This document shows positions 43,209 through 53,327 of a stretch of DNA of 64,000 bases, one piece after another. A program made the translations under genes and the position numbers. The first letter of the stretch is position 1, and each line of letters starts with the position of its first letter. The stretch comes from Paenibacillus_E sp040812395. Its GTDB lineage: Bacteria; Bacillota; Bacilli; Paenibacillales; NBRC-103111. The notes under the pieces were generated by a model. That model saw only the letters and a list, made by a program, of their open reading frames with translations, was not told the origin of the DNA and made no database searches. Location of the stretch: positions 67,071 through 131,070 of the forward strand of contig NZ_JBFNXH010000017.1 of assembly GCF_040812395.1 (NCBI RefSeq). Reading direction: 5' to 3'.

Positions 43209-46200
43209 GTGCCGAGCAAGAAAAGTAAAATTAAGTTGAAACAAATCCTCATTCTGGCCACTGCGTTACTGACTATGTTGTCATCTCTAGTTTTTCCGGG
43301 GATTCGGGACTATAAAGTTTATGCGGCCGCGCCTTCTTCACTTACGTTGCAGGATCCGATAAGAGAATGGATTATGGATGAAGCAAACGGCTACATCTAC
43401 GCAGTGTCACCGAGTTCAAACAAGTTGCTGTTTATACGTTTAAGCGATTTTACTGTAGAAAAGCAGCTCGTTCTTAACTCCACGCCATCTGATCTCGTAC
43501 AATTTGGTGGTAAATTGTATGTCGCTCTATCGGGCGAATACTATATTGCAGTTATTGATATTGCACAGAAAAGCGTGGAAAGTGCCATTCAGGTGTCTTA
43601 TAAACCATACGAACTTGCATTGGATGGAAATTATTTATTTTATGTAGCAAATGATCATGATAACAAGGTAGCTCGATACGATTTGACGAATAAATCAGAA
43701 ACTTTTCTGAATCTAGGAATAGGACATTTCTATGAGCCAGACATTGCTATAGATACAGCTAAACATATCTTGTATCTGGGGGATACCGGTACAACAAGCT
43801 CCGTATTGTCCTCCTTCAGTACGCTTACACTTCAACCGCTTTCCACTAACAGTAACTACAATTCCTCCGGTGATGGTCGCATCGCAAGAAAAGTGATTGT
43901 TGATGGAGATCAAGTATTTTATGCGGGTTATGCTTATAAAAGCACTGATTTAACATCGATACAAGGCAGCTATCAGCAATCTGTTTCTTATGTCCATGGC
44001 AATTATGTGTTTACTAATGAAGCGCTGAACAACGGTAATGCTGCGCCTGCACATGCATACCTTTATGATCGAGATAGTTTCACCAAAATCGCGGATCTTC
44101 CGGTTGCCTCAAGGCGCATAGTAATGGATAGTCATAATCATATTTATTCCTATACCGGCTCTGATCCATGGAATCCAGATTTGCCGAATGTCATTCAAAT
44201 TATTAACCCATCTATGTCTTCTCCAGGTCAGGTGAACACTCAGTCTGATGGACATAACCTGAGTTTGGATCAAGCTGTTACCGAACTGGTGTATAGCAGT
44301 GATGGAAGTAATCTGTTCGCCATTTCTTCCGAAAGCAACCAACTGTTAAGAATACGTACTAGCGATATGACAGTTCAGGAAAGGCGATCGATAGGCTCTA
44401 AGCCTACCTCAATTGTTAATGATCATGATATTTTATATGTTGGCTTTGGATTATCAAATCAGATTAAGAAAATAGATACTCTAGATGGTACAAGTGTGAG
44501 CGGTGCAGTATATGCGTGGAATACGAGTAACTTTGTTAGCCAAGTTGTTTATGGCAATCAGAATCTATACTACACTACAATGGCCGATCTTAGTTCTATT
44601 AAAGTTATTGATACTGTAGATGGAACCCAATCGCAACAAAGCTTGCCGGAAACAAGCAATGGACACATGATCATATCTCCTACAAGCAATGCTTTGTATT
44701 ATGCGGAAAACAATAGATCTGGAAAAGTCTTGAAATTCAAACTTCCGGATTGGTCTCTTCAAGCATCATCGCTAGATTATAATGATCCTGGCGCCTACTC
44801 CGTCATGGACAATGACAGTGTGTACTATGCATCACGCCGCTTAGATAAGGATACTTTGCAGCCTGTAACACCTTGGGAAAAATACCCGGGTTCACAAGTC
44901 ATATATGCCCATGGGAATTACGTTTTTACTTCTGTTGAGCTATATGATAAGAATTCATATACGAAACAATTCCTGCTGCCGAATGCCTATAAACAAGCGG
45001 TAACTTTACCGAATGGGCAAGTTATTATGGTTACTAGTGATGGAAAAGGCGTGTCCAAATTTGACTCGATTCAAGCTCTCCATGATAGTTCGCCGAGTTT
45101 CAAAGTACCTGCTCTTCAGGTGGCGAACTTCTTCTTTGGCGATAGCGACCCGAAGGTAGGAGAGATCGGTGGATACATGACTTGGAACAGTACACAAGGC
45201 TACTCTATGATTAATAGTTATACGGTATATTTCCTTGATCAGAATGGCAGCAAAATCGGTAATAGAATCGCTGAAGTTACTTATGATCCTTCCGCCAGTG
45301 CATATTACAGCTATACGCTTCCTGTGACGTCTCTTCCTAAAGAAGCTGTGTACTTGGGATTGTATACGAAAAATGCAAACGGTGAGAGTTCCACTGCGGC
45401 AACCACCAAAATTATTGACCAAGGTGCTGGCTCAACGGGGAACAATGGGGGAAGTTCTCCTGGAGGTAGCAGCGATGGTGGATATATGGAGTATTACTTC
45501 GAAGATCAAAATACTGTTCAGGGGAGAATTCATCCACTAGTATCTTGGCTCAATTCCTCAGAAGTTAACTATTCAGGTTATCAATTATCCTTTACCGATG
45601 CATCGGGTACGGTGTTAAGCAGTTATTTGGTTAATAAACATACCTCGCCGCAGAGTCTGTATCGAATTAGTATTGCTGAAAATGTTGTTCCTGCGGAGGC
45701 TGTTTATCTCGACTTGCATCCGTTGGACCTAAGTGGTCATGTTGGGACATTGTATAGAATGCGAATCTTCGACAATACACTAGATAGTGCAACGACTTCT
45801 AATACCATTACCAGTCTTCCAGTACCCGGTGTAGTAATGCCTAAATTTGATGATTATGATAAATCAGCGGGACACATTGGAGGATCGATCAACTGGTACG
45901 ATTCATCAACAGATCTTTCTGCTACCTCATATATTGTTTATTTTGTAGATGCCAATAATATGAAAATGAAGTCTATTGCCGAAATAAAACGCAGCAACCT
46001 AATCCATCCCAACCAAGGTATAAATCTTCCCACCTATGAAATAACGCTTCCTGAAGGAGTGGTGGTACCTAATGGAGCTAGCCGACTTGGGATTTTTGGA
46101 AAGAATAATCAAGGTGAGGCCGTCGATGGTTACTATTTCGGATTATGGGATGTCATAGCTGTTGATGAGGATAGTTCTTATTTCGAGGACAGAGATGGAC

Positions 46201-48299
46201 GAGAGGACCATATTAAGGGTGATCTTCATTGGGCGCCTATCCTTAATGAATCAAATATTGTAAAATATCAAGTTCAATTCTTAGGCGATCAGTTTCAGCC
46301 AATTGGAGATGTGTTTGCGCAGGTCGATAAAGGGAAGGAACAATATGAAGTATCCATTGAGGACAATCAAATCCCTTTAGGAGCTATAATAATCCAATTG
46401 TTGGCGGTTAATGCGACGAATGAAAAATATTCGCTAGGCGTTTATTCTATATCTGACAATATGGAGGATAAAACGGTCGCCTCTTCACCAGTGGATAATC
46501 AGATCATAAACAATATATTTAGTAATTTTACAGATAGCGATGGAGATCAAGGTGAAATAGGAGGTCATTTTAGTTTCTATCCTAGTAGTAGCAATAGTAG
46601 TTCCATTGTTACACGTTATGATGTTTATGTTGTTAACAATCAACTTCAAAAGCTGAAACCGATTATGAGTTTAACCAATAATCATCTAGGTTTTTATCAA
46701 ACCAGTATTCCATATCATACAGTGGTTCCGAATGGGGGAACCCAATTAGCGGTATACCCCGTATCTGCAAATGGTGAAGGGACTCCAACCGCAATTCAAT
46801 TAGTAGATAGGGTTTATAGTCCCGCATTGGGAGCTGAGCAGATTAATATTACAAATAATACCGAGGGGAAATCAGACACGATTGTAATTACGGGTTTGAA
46901 TACAGGCGATGTTATAAGAACCTATCACAGTGCTTCATCATCAAATCCTTTTCTGATAGCTCGTGTAGTTGAGAACTCTAATTCACTTACTTTTACTGTA
47001 GATCAATTAGGAAAAGAAAGTGGGAAATTATATTTCACCCTTCAGCGTGGTAACAATACTCCAAGTAAGAAGGTTGAACAAGTGTATACGGCTGAGCCTG
47101 TTGTTCCTGTCACCCCTCCAAGAGTTGGCGGCGGAGGCGGCGGTGGTGGAGGTGGAGGAAGCAGTCAATCTCCGCCATCGTTAGAAGTAGACGGGAAGAT
47201 GCATTATGATTTAACGCCTCCTCGAATAGATTTGCTTATTGCGCTAAACTCCGATTCAAGTGAAATTGGATTAGATGCTCGGACGAAGGAGAAAGTTGAT
47301 ATTGTTACAGTGAAATTTGATGCAGATATTATTCGGATAGCGGCAAGTAGAAATAAATCTATCGTGTTTAAATCTAACGAGTTGAAGGTAGTGCTTCCAC
47401 CAGATGTCTTTGACATTAAAAGTGATGAAAATACAATAGAATTCAAAGCTTCATTGGTGCCTGCACCAGCAATTCCTCAACACAAGGCAGTTTCATCCGT
47501 GTATGATTTTCTGTTAAAGGAAAAGGAGACGGTTATTGCATCATTTAAAACTCCTGTCCAAGTCACGTTTGCTTATGATGCAGCAAAAGTACAGGATCCA
47601 ACGCGTCTTAGTGTCTATGTCTTAGATGAGAATACAGGAACTTGGAACAGTGTAGGCGGAACATTGAATAGTGATGGTACAATTACGGCTTCCTTGTCGC
47701 ATTTCTCCAAGTATGCGGTATTAGAAAAGTCACAAGAAACAAAGACATTCTTAGATATTCAGGATCATTGGGCGCGAAAGGAAATCGAACAGTTATCCGA
47801 GAAGCAAATCATCGACGGGATGGACGACAATTCCTTTCAACCCGACTCCAATATGACAAGAGCACAATTCGTAACTCTACTTTCTAAAGCATTGAAACTC
47901 CGGAGTCAAGTAAGTACGAGGGATTTTACCGATATTAAAGATAGTTCCTGGTATAAGGACTCTGTGTATGCTGCATATGAAGCTCATATTGTGAACGGGG
48001 TTAGTGATCATGCTTTTGCTCCTGAGGCTAATATTACTAGAGAGCAGATGGCTGTAATGATGGTTAATGCCTATTTACAAGCGACTGGTAAGAAGCTTGA
48101 GGAGTTGCCGGTTATGCAAGGAGTAGCATATACTGACGATGGAGTTATCAGTGATTGGGCCAAGTCTTATGTCAAAGCGGCAACAGGATTGAACCTAATG
48201 AATGGAGCTAATGAAGGTGAGTTCGCACCTCAGGAAAATACTTCAAGGGCCCAAGCAGCAGTTGTTATTTACAGATTGCTTAATCAAGTGAAACCTTAA
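43209..48299 (+). CDS. Giant S-layer-anchored beta-propeller protein with five DxD repeats
   Basis: 1696 residues, GTG start after AGGAGG. Signal peptide to about VYA. Residues about 45-630 are YVTN/PQQ-like beta-propeller blades (LLFIRLSDFTVEKQL, YVANDHDNKVARYDL and similar). Five about-100-residue repeats follow (636-737, 759-857, 877-982, 987-1087, 1103-1200), each beginning F-x-D-x-(D/N)-x(3-4)-G-x-I and ending in a VPxGAxxLxIY-type strand with (N/S)xxGE. A Gly-rich linker (about 1306-1318) leads to a beta domain and three SLH repeats (about 1510-1694). It is a surface protein; the DxD pattern suggests calcium-binding sandwich domains. Confidence 0.88.
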   Translation: MPSKKSKIKLKQILILATALLTMLSSLVFPGIRDYKVYAAAPSSLTLQDPIREWIMDEANGYIYAVSPSSNKLLFIRLSDFTVEKQLVLNSTPSDLVQFGGKLYVALSGEYYIAVIDIAQKSVESAIQVSYKPYELALDGNYLFYVANDHDNKVARYDLTNKSETFLNLGIGHFYEPDIAIDTAKHILYLGDTGTTSSVLSSFSTLTLQPLSTNSNYNSSGDGRIARKVIVDGDQVFYAGYAYKSTDLTSIQGSYQQSVSYVHGNYVFTNEALNNGNAAPAHAYLYDRDSFTKIADLPVASRRIVMDSHNHIYSYTGSDPWNPDLPNVIQIINPSMSSPGQVNTQSDGHNLSLDQAVTELVYSSDGSNLFAISSESNQLLRIRTSDMTVQERRSIGSKPTSIVNDHDILYVGFGLSNQIKKIDTLDGTSVSGAVYAWNTSNFVSQVVYGNQNLYYTTMADLSSIKVIDTVDGTQSQQSLPETSNGHMIISPTSNALYYAENNRSGKVLKFKLPDWSLQASSLDYNDPGAYSVMDNDSVYYASRRLDKDTLQPVTPWEKYPGSQVIYAHGNYVFTSVELYDKNSYTKQFLLPNAYKQAVTLPNGQVIMVTSDGKGVSKFDSIQALHDSSPSFKVPALQVANFFFGDSDPKVGEIGGYMTWNSTQGYSMINSYTVYFLDQNGSKIGNRIAEVTYDPSASAYYSYTLPVTSLPKEAVYLGLYTKNANGESSTAATTKIIDQGAGSTGNNGGSSPGGSSDGGYMEYYFEDQNTVQGRIHPLVSWLNSSEVNYSGYQLSFTDASGTVLSSYLVNKHTSPQSLYRISIAENVVPAEAVYLDLHPLDLSGHVGTLYRMRIFDNTLDSATTSNTITSLPVPGVVMPKFDDYDKSAGHIGGSINWYDSSTDLSATSYIVYFVDANNMKMKSIAEIKRSNLIHPNQGINLPTYEITLPEGVVVPNGASRLGIFGKNNQGEAVDGYYFGLWDVIAVDEDSSYFEDRDGREDHIKGDLHWAPILNESNIVKYQVQFLGDQFQPIGDVFAQVDKGKEQYEVSIEDNQIPLGAIIIQLLAVNATNEKYSLGVYSISDNMEDKTVASSPVDNQIINNIFSNFTDSDGDQGEIGGHFSFYPSSSNSSSIVTRYDVYVVNNQLQKLKPIMSLTNNHLGFYQTSIPYHTVVPNGGTQLAVYPVSANGEGTPTAIQLVDRVYSPALGAEQINITNNTEGKSDTIVITGLNTGDVIRTYHSASSSNPFLIARVVENSNSLTFTVDQLGKESGKLYFTLQRGNNTPSKKVEQVYTAEPVVPVTPPRVGGGGGGGGGGGSSQSPPSLEVDGKMHYDLTPPRIDLLIALNSDSSEIGLDARTKEKVDIVTVKFDADIIRIAASRNKSIVFKSNELKVVLPPDVFDIKSDENTIEFKASLVPAPAIPQHKAVSSVYDFLLKEKETVIASFKTPVQVTFAYDAAKVQDPTRLSVYVLDENTGTWNSVGGTLNSDGTITASLSHFSKYAVLEKSQETKTFLDIQDHWARKEIEQLSEKQIIDGMDDNSFQPDSNMTRAQFVTLLSKALKLRSQVSTRDFTDIKDSSWYKDSVYAAYEAHIVNGVSDHAFAPEANITREQMAVMMVNAYLQATGKKLEELPVMQGVAYTDDGVISDWAKSYVKAATGLNLMNGANEGEFAPQENTSRAQAAVVIYRLLNQVKP

Positions 48300-48308
48300 C
48301 GCTATCTC

Positions 48309-48338
48309 AAGGGGTCTGACTTCGTTCAGACTCCTTTT
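48309..48338 (+). terminator. Intrinsic terminator
   Basis: AAGGgGTCTGA pairs with TCAGACtCCTT, loop CTTCGT, then TTTT. Confidence 0.75.
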
Positions 48339-48411
48339 ACAATTACTGTGGTCAATGTGAAGGAGGTACATCTTCTATCCACTGTAAATCTAGAAAAAAG
48401 GAGAAATAAGC

Positions 48412-49104
48412 ATGTCATTTACGCAGCATTTAATCCGTAAATATGGGGAAGCCTGGCGCCAGACGCAGCTGCATCCGTTCGTTCAGGAGATTGGCAGCGG
48501 CACGCTGGACCGCGGGAAATTCCGGTTTTATATGGTTCAGGATTATTTATATTTAATCGATTATGCCAAGCTGTTTGCTTTGGGTGCGGCGAAAGCTTCC
48601 GATGTGCAGACGATGAGTGAATTCGCCGCTCTCCTTCATTCCACGCTTCATGAGGAAATGGGGCTTCATCGTGCGTATGCCGCCCAATTCGGCATTTCGG
48701 AGGAGGAACTGGAACAGGCGGAACCATCGCCGATCACGCTCGCCTACTCCCACTACATGCTGCATGTGGCGCAGAACGGCTCGCTGTCTGAACTGACGGC
48801 TGCGCTGCTGCCCTGCATGTGGAGCTACTGGGAGATCGGCTGCATGCTTAAGGAAATACCGGGTGCGGCCGACCATGCCGATTATGGCGAATGGGTACGC
48901 ATGTATAGTTCGGATGAATTTGGCGCGTTGGCGCAGTGGTGCATCGGCTTGATGGACCGCTTGGCGGAAGGGAAGTCGGGTGCTGACTTGGCAAGGCTCG
49001 AGACGATATTCCTGAATACAACCAGGTATGAAACGATGTTTTGGGAAATGGCCTATCAGGGCCAGATGTGGCCTGAAACGCTTGTCACAGGGACGGTTCA
49101 ATAG
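48412..49104 (+). CDS. tenA: TenA-family aminopyrimidine aminohydrolase (thiaminase II)
   Basis: 230 residues; AAAAAGGAG before the ATG. TenA features: HPFVQEIGSGTLDRGKFRFYMVQDYLYL (split over 21-48), HEEMGLHR, LLPCMWSYWEIG with the catalytic Cys near 135, and a C-terminal WEMAY helix with the Glu. It recovers the thiamine pyrimidine from degraded thiamine. It is not next to thi genes and no TPP riboswitch was found in its leader. It marks the start of the GC-richer, core-like part of the window. Confidence 0.92.
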   Translation: MSFTQHLIRKYGEAWRQTQLHPFVQEIGSGTLDRGKFRFYMVQDYLYLIDYAKLFALGAAKASDVQTMSEFAALLHSTLHEEMGLHRAYAAQFGISEEELEQAEPSPITLAYSHYMLHVAQNGSLSELTAALLPCMWSYWEIGCMLKEIPGAADHADYGEWVRMYSSDEFGALAQWCIGLMDRLAEGKSGADLARLETIFLNTTRYETMFWEMAYQGQMWPETLVTGTVQ

Positions 49105-49192
49105 AGACGATTTATAAATGCACTAGTGGGAGGATCATTCATTCGATCTTCCTGCTCGTGTATTCTTTTATGGAGAAAAATGGAAATGGTCA

Positions 49193-49221
49193 TTGCATAA
49201 ATTAGTTGCTCATTGTATACT
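49193..49221 (+). promoter_or_regulatory. Promoter of the SorC regulator gene
   Basis: TTGCAT (49193-49198), 17-bp spacer, TATACT (49216-49221). Confidence 0.7.
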
Positions 49222-49250
49222 CAAAACAGAAAGTACATTTGTTTTATATG

Positions 49251-49264
49251 TGTACATATGTACA
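49251..49264. promoter_or_regulatory. Palindromic operator candidate for the SorC regulator
   Basis: TGTACATATGTACA, a perfect 14-bp palindrome about 30 bp downstream of the -10 and 25 bp before the start codon: a good site for autorepression. Confidence 0.6.
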
Positions 49265-49289
49265 TGAGATTGGAGGGAGTATACGACTT

Positions 49290-50264
49290 ATGCCAGAAAT
49301 AAATCAAGAACGTTTTCGACTGCTGGTGAAAATATGCCAGCTTTATTATGAGGACGGCTTGAACCAATTGGATATCGCTAAGCGGTTAGGCATTTCCCGT
49401 CCGCACGTTAGCCGAATGCTGACCGCCGCTAAGAACGAGGGCATTGTGCGAATTTCGATTCAGAATCCGTTTTCCAGCGAGCAGGAGCTTGAGAAATGTT
49501 TTATTGAAACGTTCGGCATCCAGGATGCGCTCATTGTAGATTCCGCTGAAACGGATCCGAACAAATTGCGCGCTCAGCTCGGTCGTACAAGTGCTCCACT
49601 TATCGAGTCTGTGCTCATGGATGGGGACATTGTTGGGGTCATGGCTGGGCGAACGGTTGCAAGCGTTGCGGAGGAGCTGGATTATTTCGCAAGAGAAGGC
49701 TTGCAATTCGTTCCGATGGTTGGCGGCTGGGGTTCCGAAGGGGGGGCATGGCATGCGAGCTCCAATACGATGGCCTTTGCGAACAAGCTAAAAGCGAAAT
49801 ACTGGATGATGCATGCGCCAGCAAGGGTGGCGCATGCAGAAACGGGCGCGCTCCTGCGCCAGGAGCCGGAGATCGACAAGGTGCTTCAACTTGCGCAGAT
49901 CAGCCGGGTAGCCATCATCTCTATCGGTGAAGTGAGTGAGCAGGCGACGATGGTGGAATCAGGGAATATGAGCCGCGCGGATGTTTCAGCACTGGAAGCT
50001 CTGGGCGCTGTGGCGAATTTGTGCGCTTCCTTCATGGATCAGAACGGGCGGGAGATTGACTTCCCGGAAAAAAATAAATATATCGGCATGACGGCGAAAG
50101 AGCTTCGCGCCATCCCAAACGTGATTGGAATCGCGGGCGGTGTTCACAAGGTGAAAGCCATTACGGCGGCGCTGCGCGGCAAGTGGATTGACACCCTCGT
50201 TACAGATGCTGCGACAGCGCGGGCGGTTATTGAATTTCATCGTACTCATGGAACGAGCAAATAG
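49290..50264 (+). CDS. SorC/DeoR-type sugar-sensing transcription regulator
   Basis: 324 residues from the ATG at 49290 (GGAGGGAG upstream); the frame from 49206 runs through the operator and is rejected. N-terminal HTH (YYEDGLNQLDIAKRLGISRP, HVSRMLTAAKNEG) and a sugar-phosphate-isomerase-like effector domain (GDIVGVMAGRTV, VPMVGGWGSEGG, GIAGGVHKVKAI, TDAATARAV), as in SorC, DeoR and CggR. It lies 15 bp upstream of trpB, so it probably controls the trpBA pair, an unexpected target for this family. Confidence 0.9.
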   Translation: MPEINQERFRLLVKICQLYYEDGLNQLDIAKRLGISRPHVSRMLTAAKNEGIVRISIQNPFSSEQELEKCFIETFGIQDALIVDSAETDPNKLRAQLGRTSAPLIESVLMDGDIVGVMAGRTVASVAEELDYFAREGLQFVPMVGGWGSEGGAWHASSNTMAFANKLKAKYWMMHAPARVAHAETGALLRQEPEIDKVLQLAQISRVAIISIGEVSEQATMVESGNMSRADVSALEALGAVANLCASFMDQNGREIDFPEKNKYIGMTAKELRAIPNVIGIAGGVHKVKAITAALRGKWIDTLVTDAATARAVIEFHRTHGTSK

Positions 50265-50279
50265 GAAGGAGAGGGTTTC

Positions 50280-51563
50280 ATGTCCGAAATCAAGACGGAA
50301 TCGAGGTCCATTCCCGCAGCAGCCAAAACGCTGACTTCGGAGAATGGCTATTATGGGAATTACGGAGGCTCCTTTATACCCGAGATTCTGGTTCCCGCTT
50401 TTGAAGAGATTAGTGCGCAATTTGAGAGCGTTAAAAACGATGAAGCTTTCTGGCAGGAATATTGCGCGCTGCTGGCTGATTATTCAGGCCGGCCTACCCC
50501 GCTAACGTATGCGGATCGGTTGACGGATTATTTTGGTCGCGCGAAGATCTACGTGAAACGCGAGGATTTGAATCACACGGGTGCGCATAAGCTGAACAAT
50601 GCGCTTGGTCAAGCCTTGCTTGCCAAGCGAATGGGCAAAACCCGGATTATTGCTGAGACGGGAGCCGGGCAGCATGGGGTTGCGACCGCTACGGTTGCGG
50701 CCAAGCTTGGCTTATCCGCAACGATCTATATGGGGCGCGAGGATATGGAACGGCAATATGCGAACGTCTTCTGGATGAGACGGCTGGGAGCGGATGTCGT
50801 TGCCGTCGATTACGGCTCGCAGACGTTAAAGGATGCGATCAATGAGACGCTGAGAGACTGGGTGTCCAGCTTTGAGACGACGCATTATGTCTTAGGAACG
50901 GCATCGGGCGCGCACCCTTTTCCCGCTATTGTAGCCTTCTTTCAATCGATTATCGGCATTGAAGCCAAAGATCAGATCATGCGCACGGCTGGCCGGCTGC
51001 CAAGCCGCGTCTATGCCTGTGTTGGCGGGGGTTCGAATGCGCTTGGCGTATTCCAGGCCTTCTTCCCGCACGATGAGGTGCAATTGGTTGGCGTCGAAGC
51101 GGGCGGACAAGGCAAGGCATCAGGCCAACATGCTGCGCGAATTGCTTACGGTGAAGGGAAGTCCGGCGTCGCGCAAGGCTATAAGACGCTTTTCCTACAA
51201 AATGCTGATGGACAAATGGTGGATACGCACAGCATCGCCGCTGGTTTGGACTATGTAGGGGTCTCGCCGATTTTAGCAGATTTAGCGGAGCGGGGGAGAG
51301 TAGAGTTCGCAGCGGCAACCGATGCGGAAGTCATTGAAGCGCTGGAGATCGTGATGAAGACCGAGGGATTGATACCTGCGTTGGAGTCCACACATGCTTT
51401 TGCAGGGGCGTTCAAGCAAATCGCAGCATCGTCGAAGTCGGATGTTTTCATCATTAATATGTCTGGGCGCGGCGACAAAGATATCTTTAATGTAGCGGAG
51501 GGATTGCAGGATGATGAATGGAAAGCATTTATCGAGCGGAAAAACAGCCTCTACCACGAGTAA
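50280..51563 (+). CDS. trpB: Tryptophan synthase beta chain
   Basis: 427 residues with GGAAGGAGAGG at the start. TrpB1-type sequence: YGGSFIPEILVPAFEE, GRPTPLTYADRLTDYF, KREDLNHTGAHKLNN with the PLP lysine at 104, ETGAGQHGVATATVAA, GGGSNALG, and the C-terminal SGRGDKD. It makes tryptophan from indole and serine. The first about 20 residues are an extra polar N-terminus. It overlaps trpA by 53 bp. No trpE, D, C or F is in the window; together with the SorC regulator this points to a satellite trpBA locus. Confidence 0.95.
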   Translation: MSEIKTESRSIPAAAKTLTSENGYYGNYGGSFIPEILVPAFEEISAQFESVKNDEAFWQEYCALLADYSGRPTPLTYADRLTDYFGRAKIYVKREDLNHTGAHKLNNALGQALLAKRMGKTRIIAETGAGQHGVATATVAAKLGLSATIYMGREDMERQYANVFWMRRLGADVVAVDYGSQTLKDAINETLRDWVSSFETTHYVLGTASGAHPFPAIVAFFQSIIGIEAKDQIMRTAGRLPSRVYACVGGGSNALGVFQAFFPHDEVQLVGVEAGGQGKASGQHAARIAYGEGKSGVAQGYKTLFLQNADGQMVDTHSIAAGLDYVGVSPILADLAERGRVEFAAATDAEVIEALEIVMKTEGLIPALESTHAFAGAFKQIAASSKSDVFIINMSGRGDKDIFNVAEGLQDDEWKAFIERKNSLYHE

Positions 51564-52335
51564 GCTAGCTGATCAAATTTACGGTAAAAAGGCGGCCGGA
51601 AAGACACTGCAGCTCATGACGCACCAGATCCTCGGCTACCCGGATTTTGATACGAATTACGAGATGATTCGTCTGTTTGATGAAAGCGGCGTGGATCTCG
51701 TGGAATTGCAGCTGCCTTTCTCAGAACCTATTGCGGACGGTCCTGTGTTCCTGCGGGCAAATCAGGCATCGCTGGCAAACGGGACTACGACACGGCAATG
51801 TATGGACTTTGCAAGGCGCGTCGTTGTTGATTTTCCGAGCATTTCTTTTGTCTTTATGACCTATTACAATATTGTCATTCAATATGGTATAGAGGCATTC
51901 GTGAGAGAGTGCGCGGACATTGGCATCCGCGGTCTCATTGTGCCGGATGCCTATCCGGAGGAGAGCGGGACGTTCATGAATGCTTGCCGCGCATATAGCG
52001 TGGAGCCGATTCTATTGGTCACGCCATACACAGATGATCCGCGATTAGCCTATTTATCGGAGCAGACCGGCGGCTTCCTCTACTGCGCGGCACGCAAGGG
52101 AGTGACGGGCTCGAAGACGTCATTCGGGCATGAGACAGACGAATTTTTAGCCCGTGTCCGCGGCTCGGCAAAGACGCCAATCGCTGTCGGCTTCGGTATC
52201 CAGAACGGCGAGGACGTTGCATGCCTCCAAGGGAAATGCGATATCGCGATTATTGGAACTCAACTGCTCAACGTCTTGGAACAGGATGGACTTACGGGCG
52301 TGGAGCGGTTTTTGAAATCATTACAGACCCTATAA
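51511..52335 (+). CDS. trpA: Tryptophan synthase alpha chain
   Basis: 274 residues, starting at the ATGATG inside the trpB end. TIM-barrel landmarks: GYPDFDTNYEMI, VDLVELQLPFSEPIADGP (catalytic Glu in VEL and Asp in ADGP), FVFMTYYNIV, GLIVPDAYPEE, VTGSKTSF, AVGFGIQNGEDV. The family usually reads ELGIPFSDPLADGP, so the LQ and EPI changes are mild divergences near the active site. It should split indole-3-glycerol phosphate and pass indole to TrpB. Confidence 0.92.
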   Translation: MMNGKHLSSGKTASTTSKLADQIYGKKAAGKTLQLMTHQILGYPDFDTNYEMIRLFDESGVDLVELQLPFSEPIADGPVFLRANQASLANGTTTRQCMDFARRVVVDFPSISFVFMTYYNIVIQYGIEAFVRECADIGIRGLIVPDAYPEESGTFMNACRAYSVEPILLVTPYTDDPRLAYLSEQTGGFLYCAARKGVTGSKTSFGHETDEFLARVRGSAKTPIAVGFGIQNGEDVACLQGKCDIAIIGTQLLNVLEQDGLTGVERFLKSLQTL

Positions 52336-52599
52336 GCGTAGATAAGGAAGGTCGCTAACAGGTGATCGTAAGGATTGTCCGATCCAGCAGCAAGCCATTG
52401 CGCCGGAATTTGCGAAAATTTACTTTCGAAGTCTTGTTGCAGATGATCGCCAAATGCTTGGAAATCACAGCGGCAGAGGCGTTTGCAACTGAAGTTAAAT
52501 GACGTCCGGACATGAAACAAATTTTTGTAAAAAAAAGGGTTTTCCAGTGGAGTCGTGGAATGAATCTTGATGACCACAAAGTTTACTGGGAGGAAAAGA

Positions 52600-53313
52600 A
52601 TGAGTACTTATGTTTTCGTGCATGGCGCATGGCAAGGGGCTTGGTGTTGGGAAAAGCTTTCGAAATTATTGAGAGAAAATGGGCATACTGTGATCGCGGA
52701 GGACTTGCCGGGGCATGGAGCCGACCAAACGCCAGTTTCCGAGCTATCCCTTGAAAAATACGTGGAAAGCGTCGTGCAGGCGATCGACTCACAAAATGAG
52801 TCCGTGTATCTGCTCGGTCATAGTATGGGAGGCGTCGTCATTAGCCAAGTCGCTGAACATCGGCCTGATAAAATCAAGGCGTTAATTTATTTAAGCGCTT
52901 ATTTATTGAAAAATGGCGAAACCCTCACGGATGCCGTTGAAAAGGATAAATGGTCATTGGTTCCTTCGAATCTGGTCTTTGCTCCTGATTACAGCCATGT
53001 TGAGGTGAAGCCGGAGGCGGTAAAAGAACTGTTCTTTGGGGACTGTTCCGAAGAGGAGGTCGCCTGGGCTGCACAATTGATTAGGCCAGAGGCGGTTAAA
53101 CCATTCCGTCACGCAGTCTCATTAACAGAGGAGAACTACGGTAAGGTAGATCGTGTATATATCGAGACTTTGCAAGACCATGCAGTAAGCAATGGACTGC
53201 AAAAGCTGATGTATGCCGCGACAAGCTGCAAACAGATCATTACATTAGACAGCGGGCACTCTTCGTTTCTATCAGAAACAGAAGGTTTGGCTAAACATCT
53301 TATGACGCTTTAA
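52600..53313 (+). CDS. Alpha/beta hydrolase, plant-esterase-like (EstC/methylesterase type)
   Basis: 237 residues from the ATG at 52600 (GGGAGGAAAAG). Pattern of the hydroxynitrile lyase/salicylate esterase family: FVHGAWQGAWCWEKL, DLPGHGAD, LLGHSMGG (nucleophile Ser), YIETLQDHAVS (Asp) and DSGHSSFLSE (His). No export signal. It stands alone, with 264 bp of apparently non-coding DNA before it and a terminator after it. Confidence 0.88.
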   Translation: MSTYVFVHGAWQGAWCWEKLSKLLRENGHTVIAEDLPGHGADQTPVSELSLEKYVESVVQAIDSQNESVYLLGHSMGGVVISQVAEHRPDKIKALIYLSAYLLKNGETLTDAVEKDKWSLVPSNLVFAPDYSHVEVKPEAVKELFFGDCSEEEVAWAAQLIRPEAVKPFRHAVSLTEENYGKVDRVYIETLQDHAVSNGLQKLMYAATSCKQIITLDSGHSSFLSETEGLAKHLMTL

Positions 53314-53327
53314 TGAACGTATAGCCA

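Noticed and set aside
48350..48411. TPP riboswitch upstream of tenA
   Set aside because: No CUGAGA or ACCUGA-type core was found in the short leader.
49100..50279. T-box or tryptophan attenuator for trpBA
   Set aside because: The SorC gene abuts trpB by 15 bp, leaving no room, and no T-box core appears upstream of the regulator.
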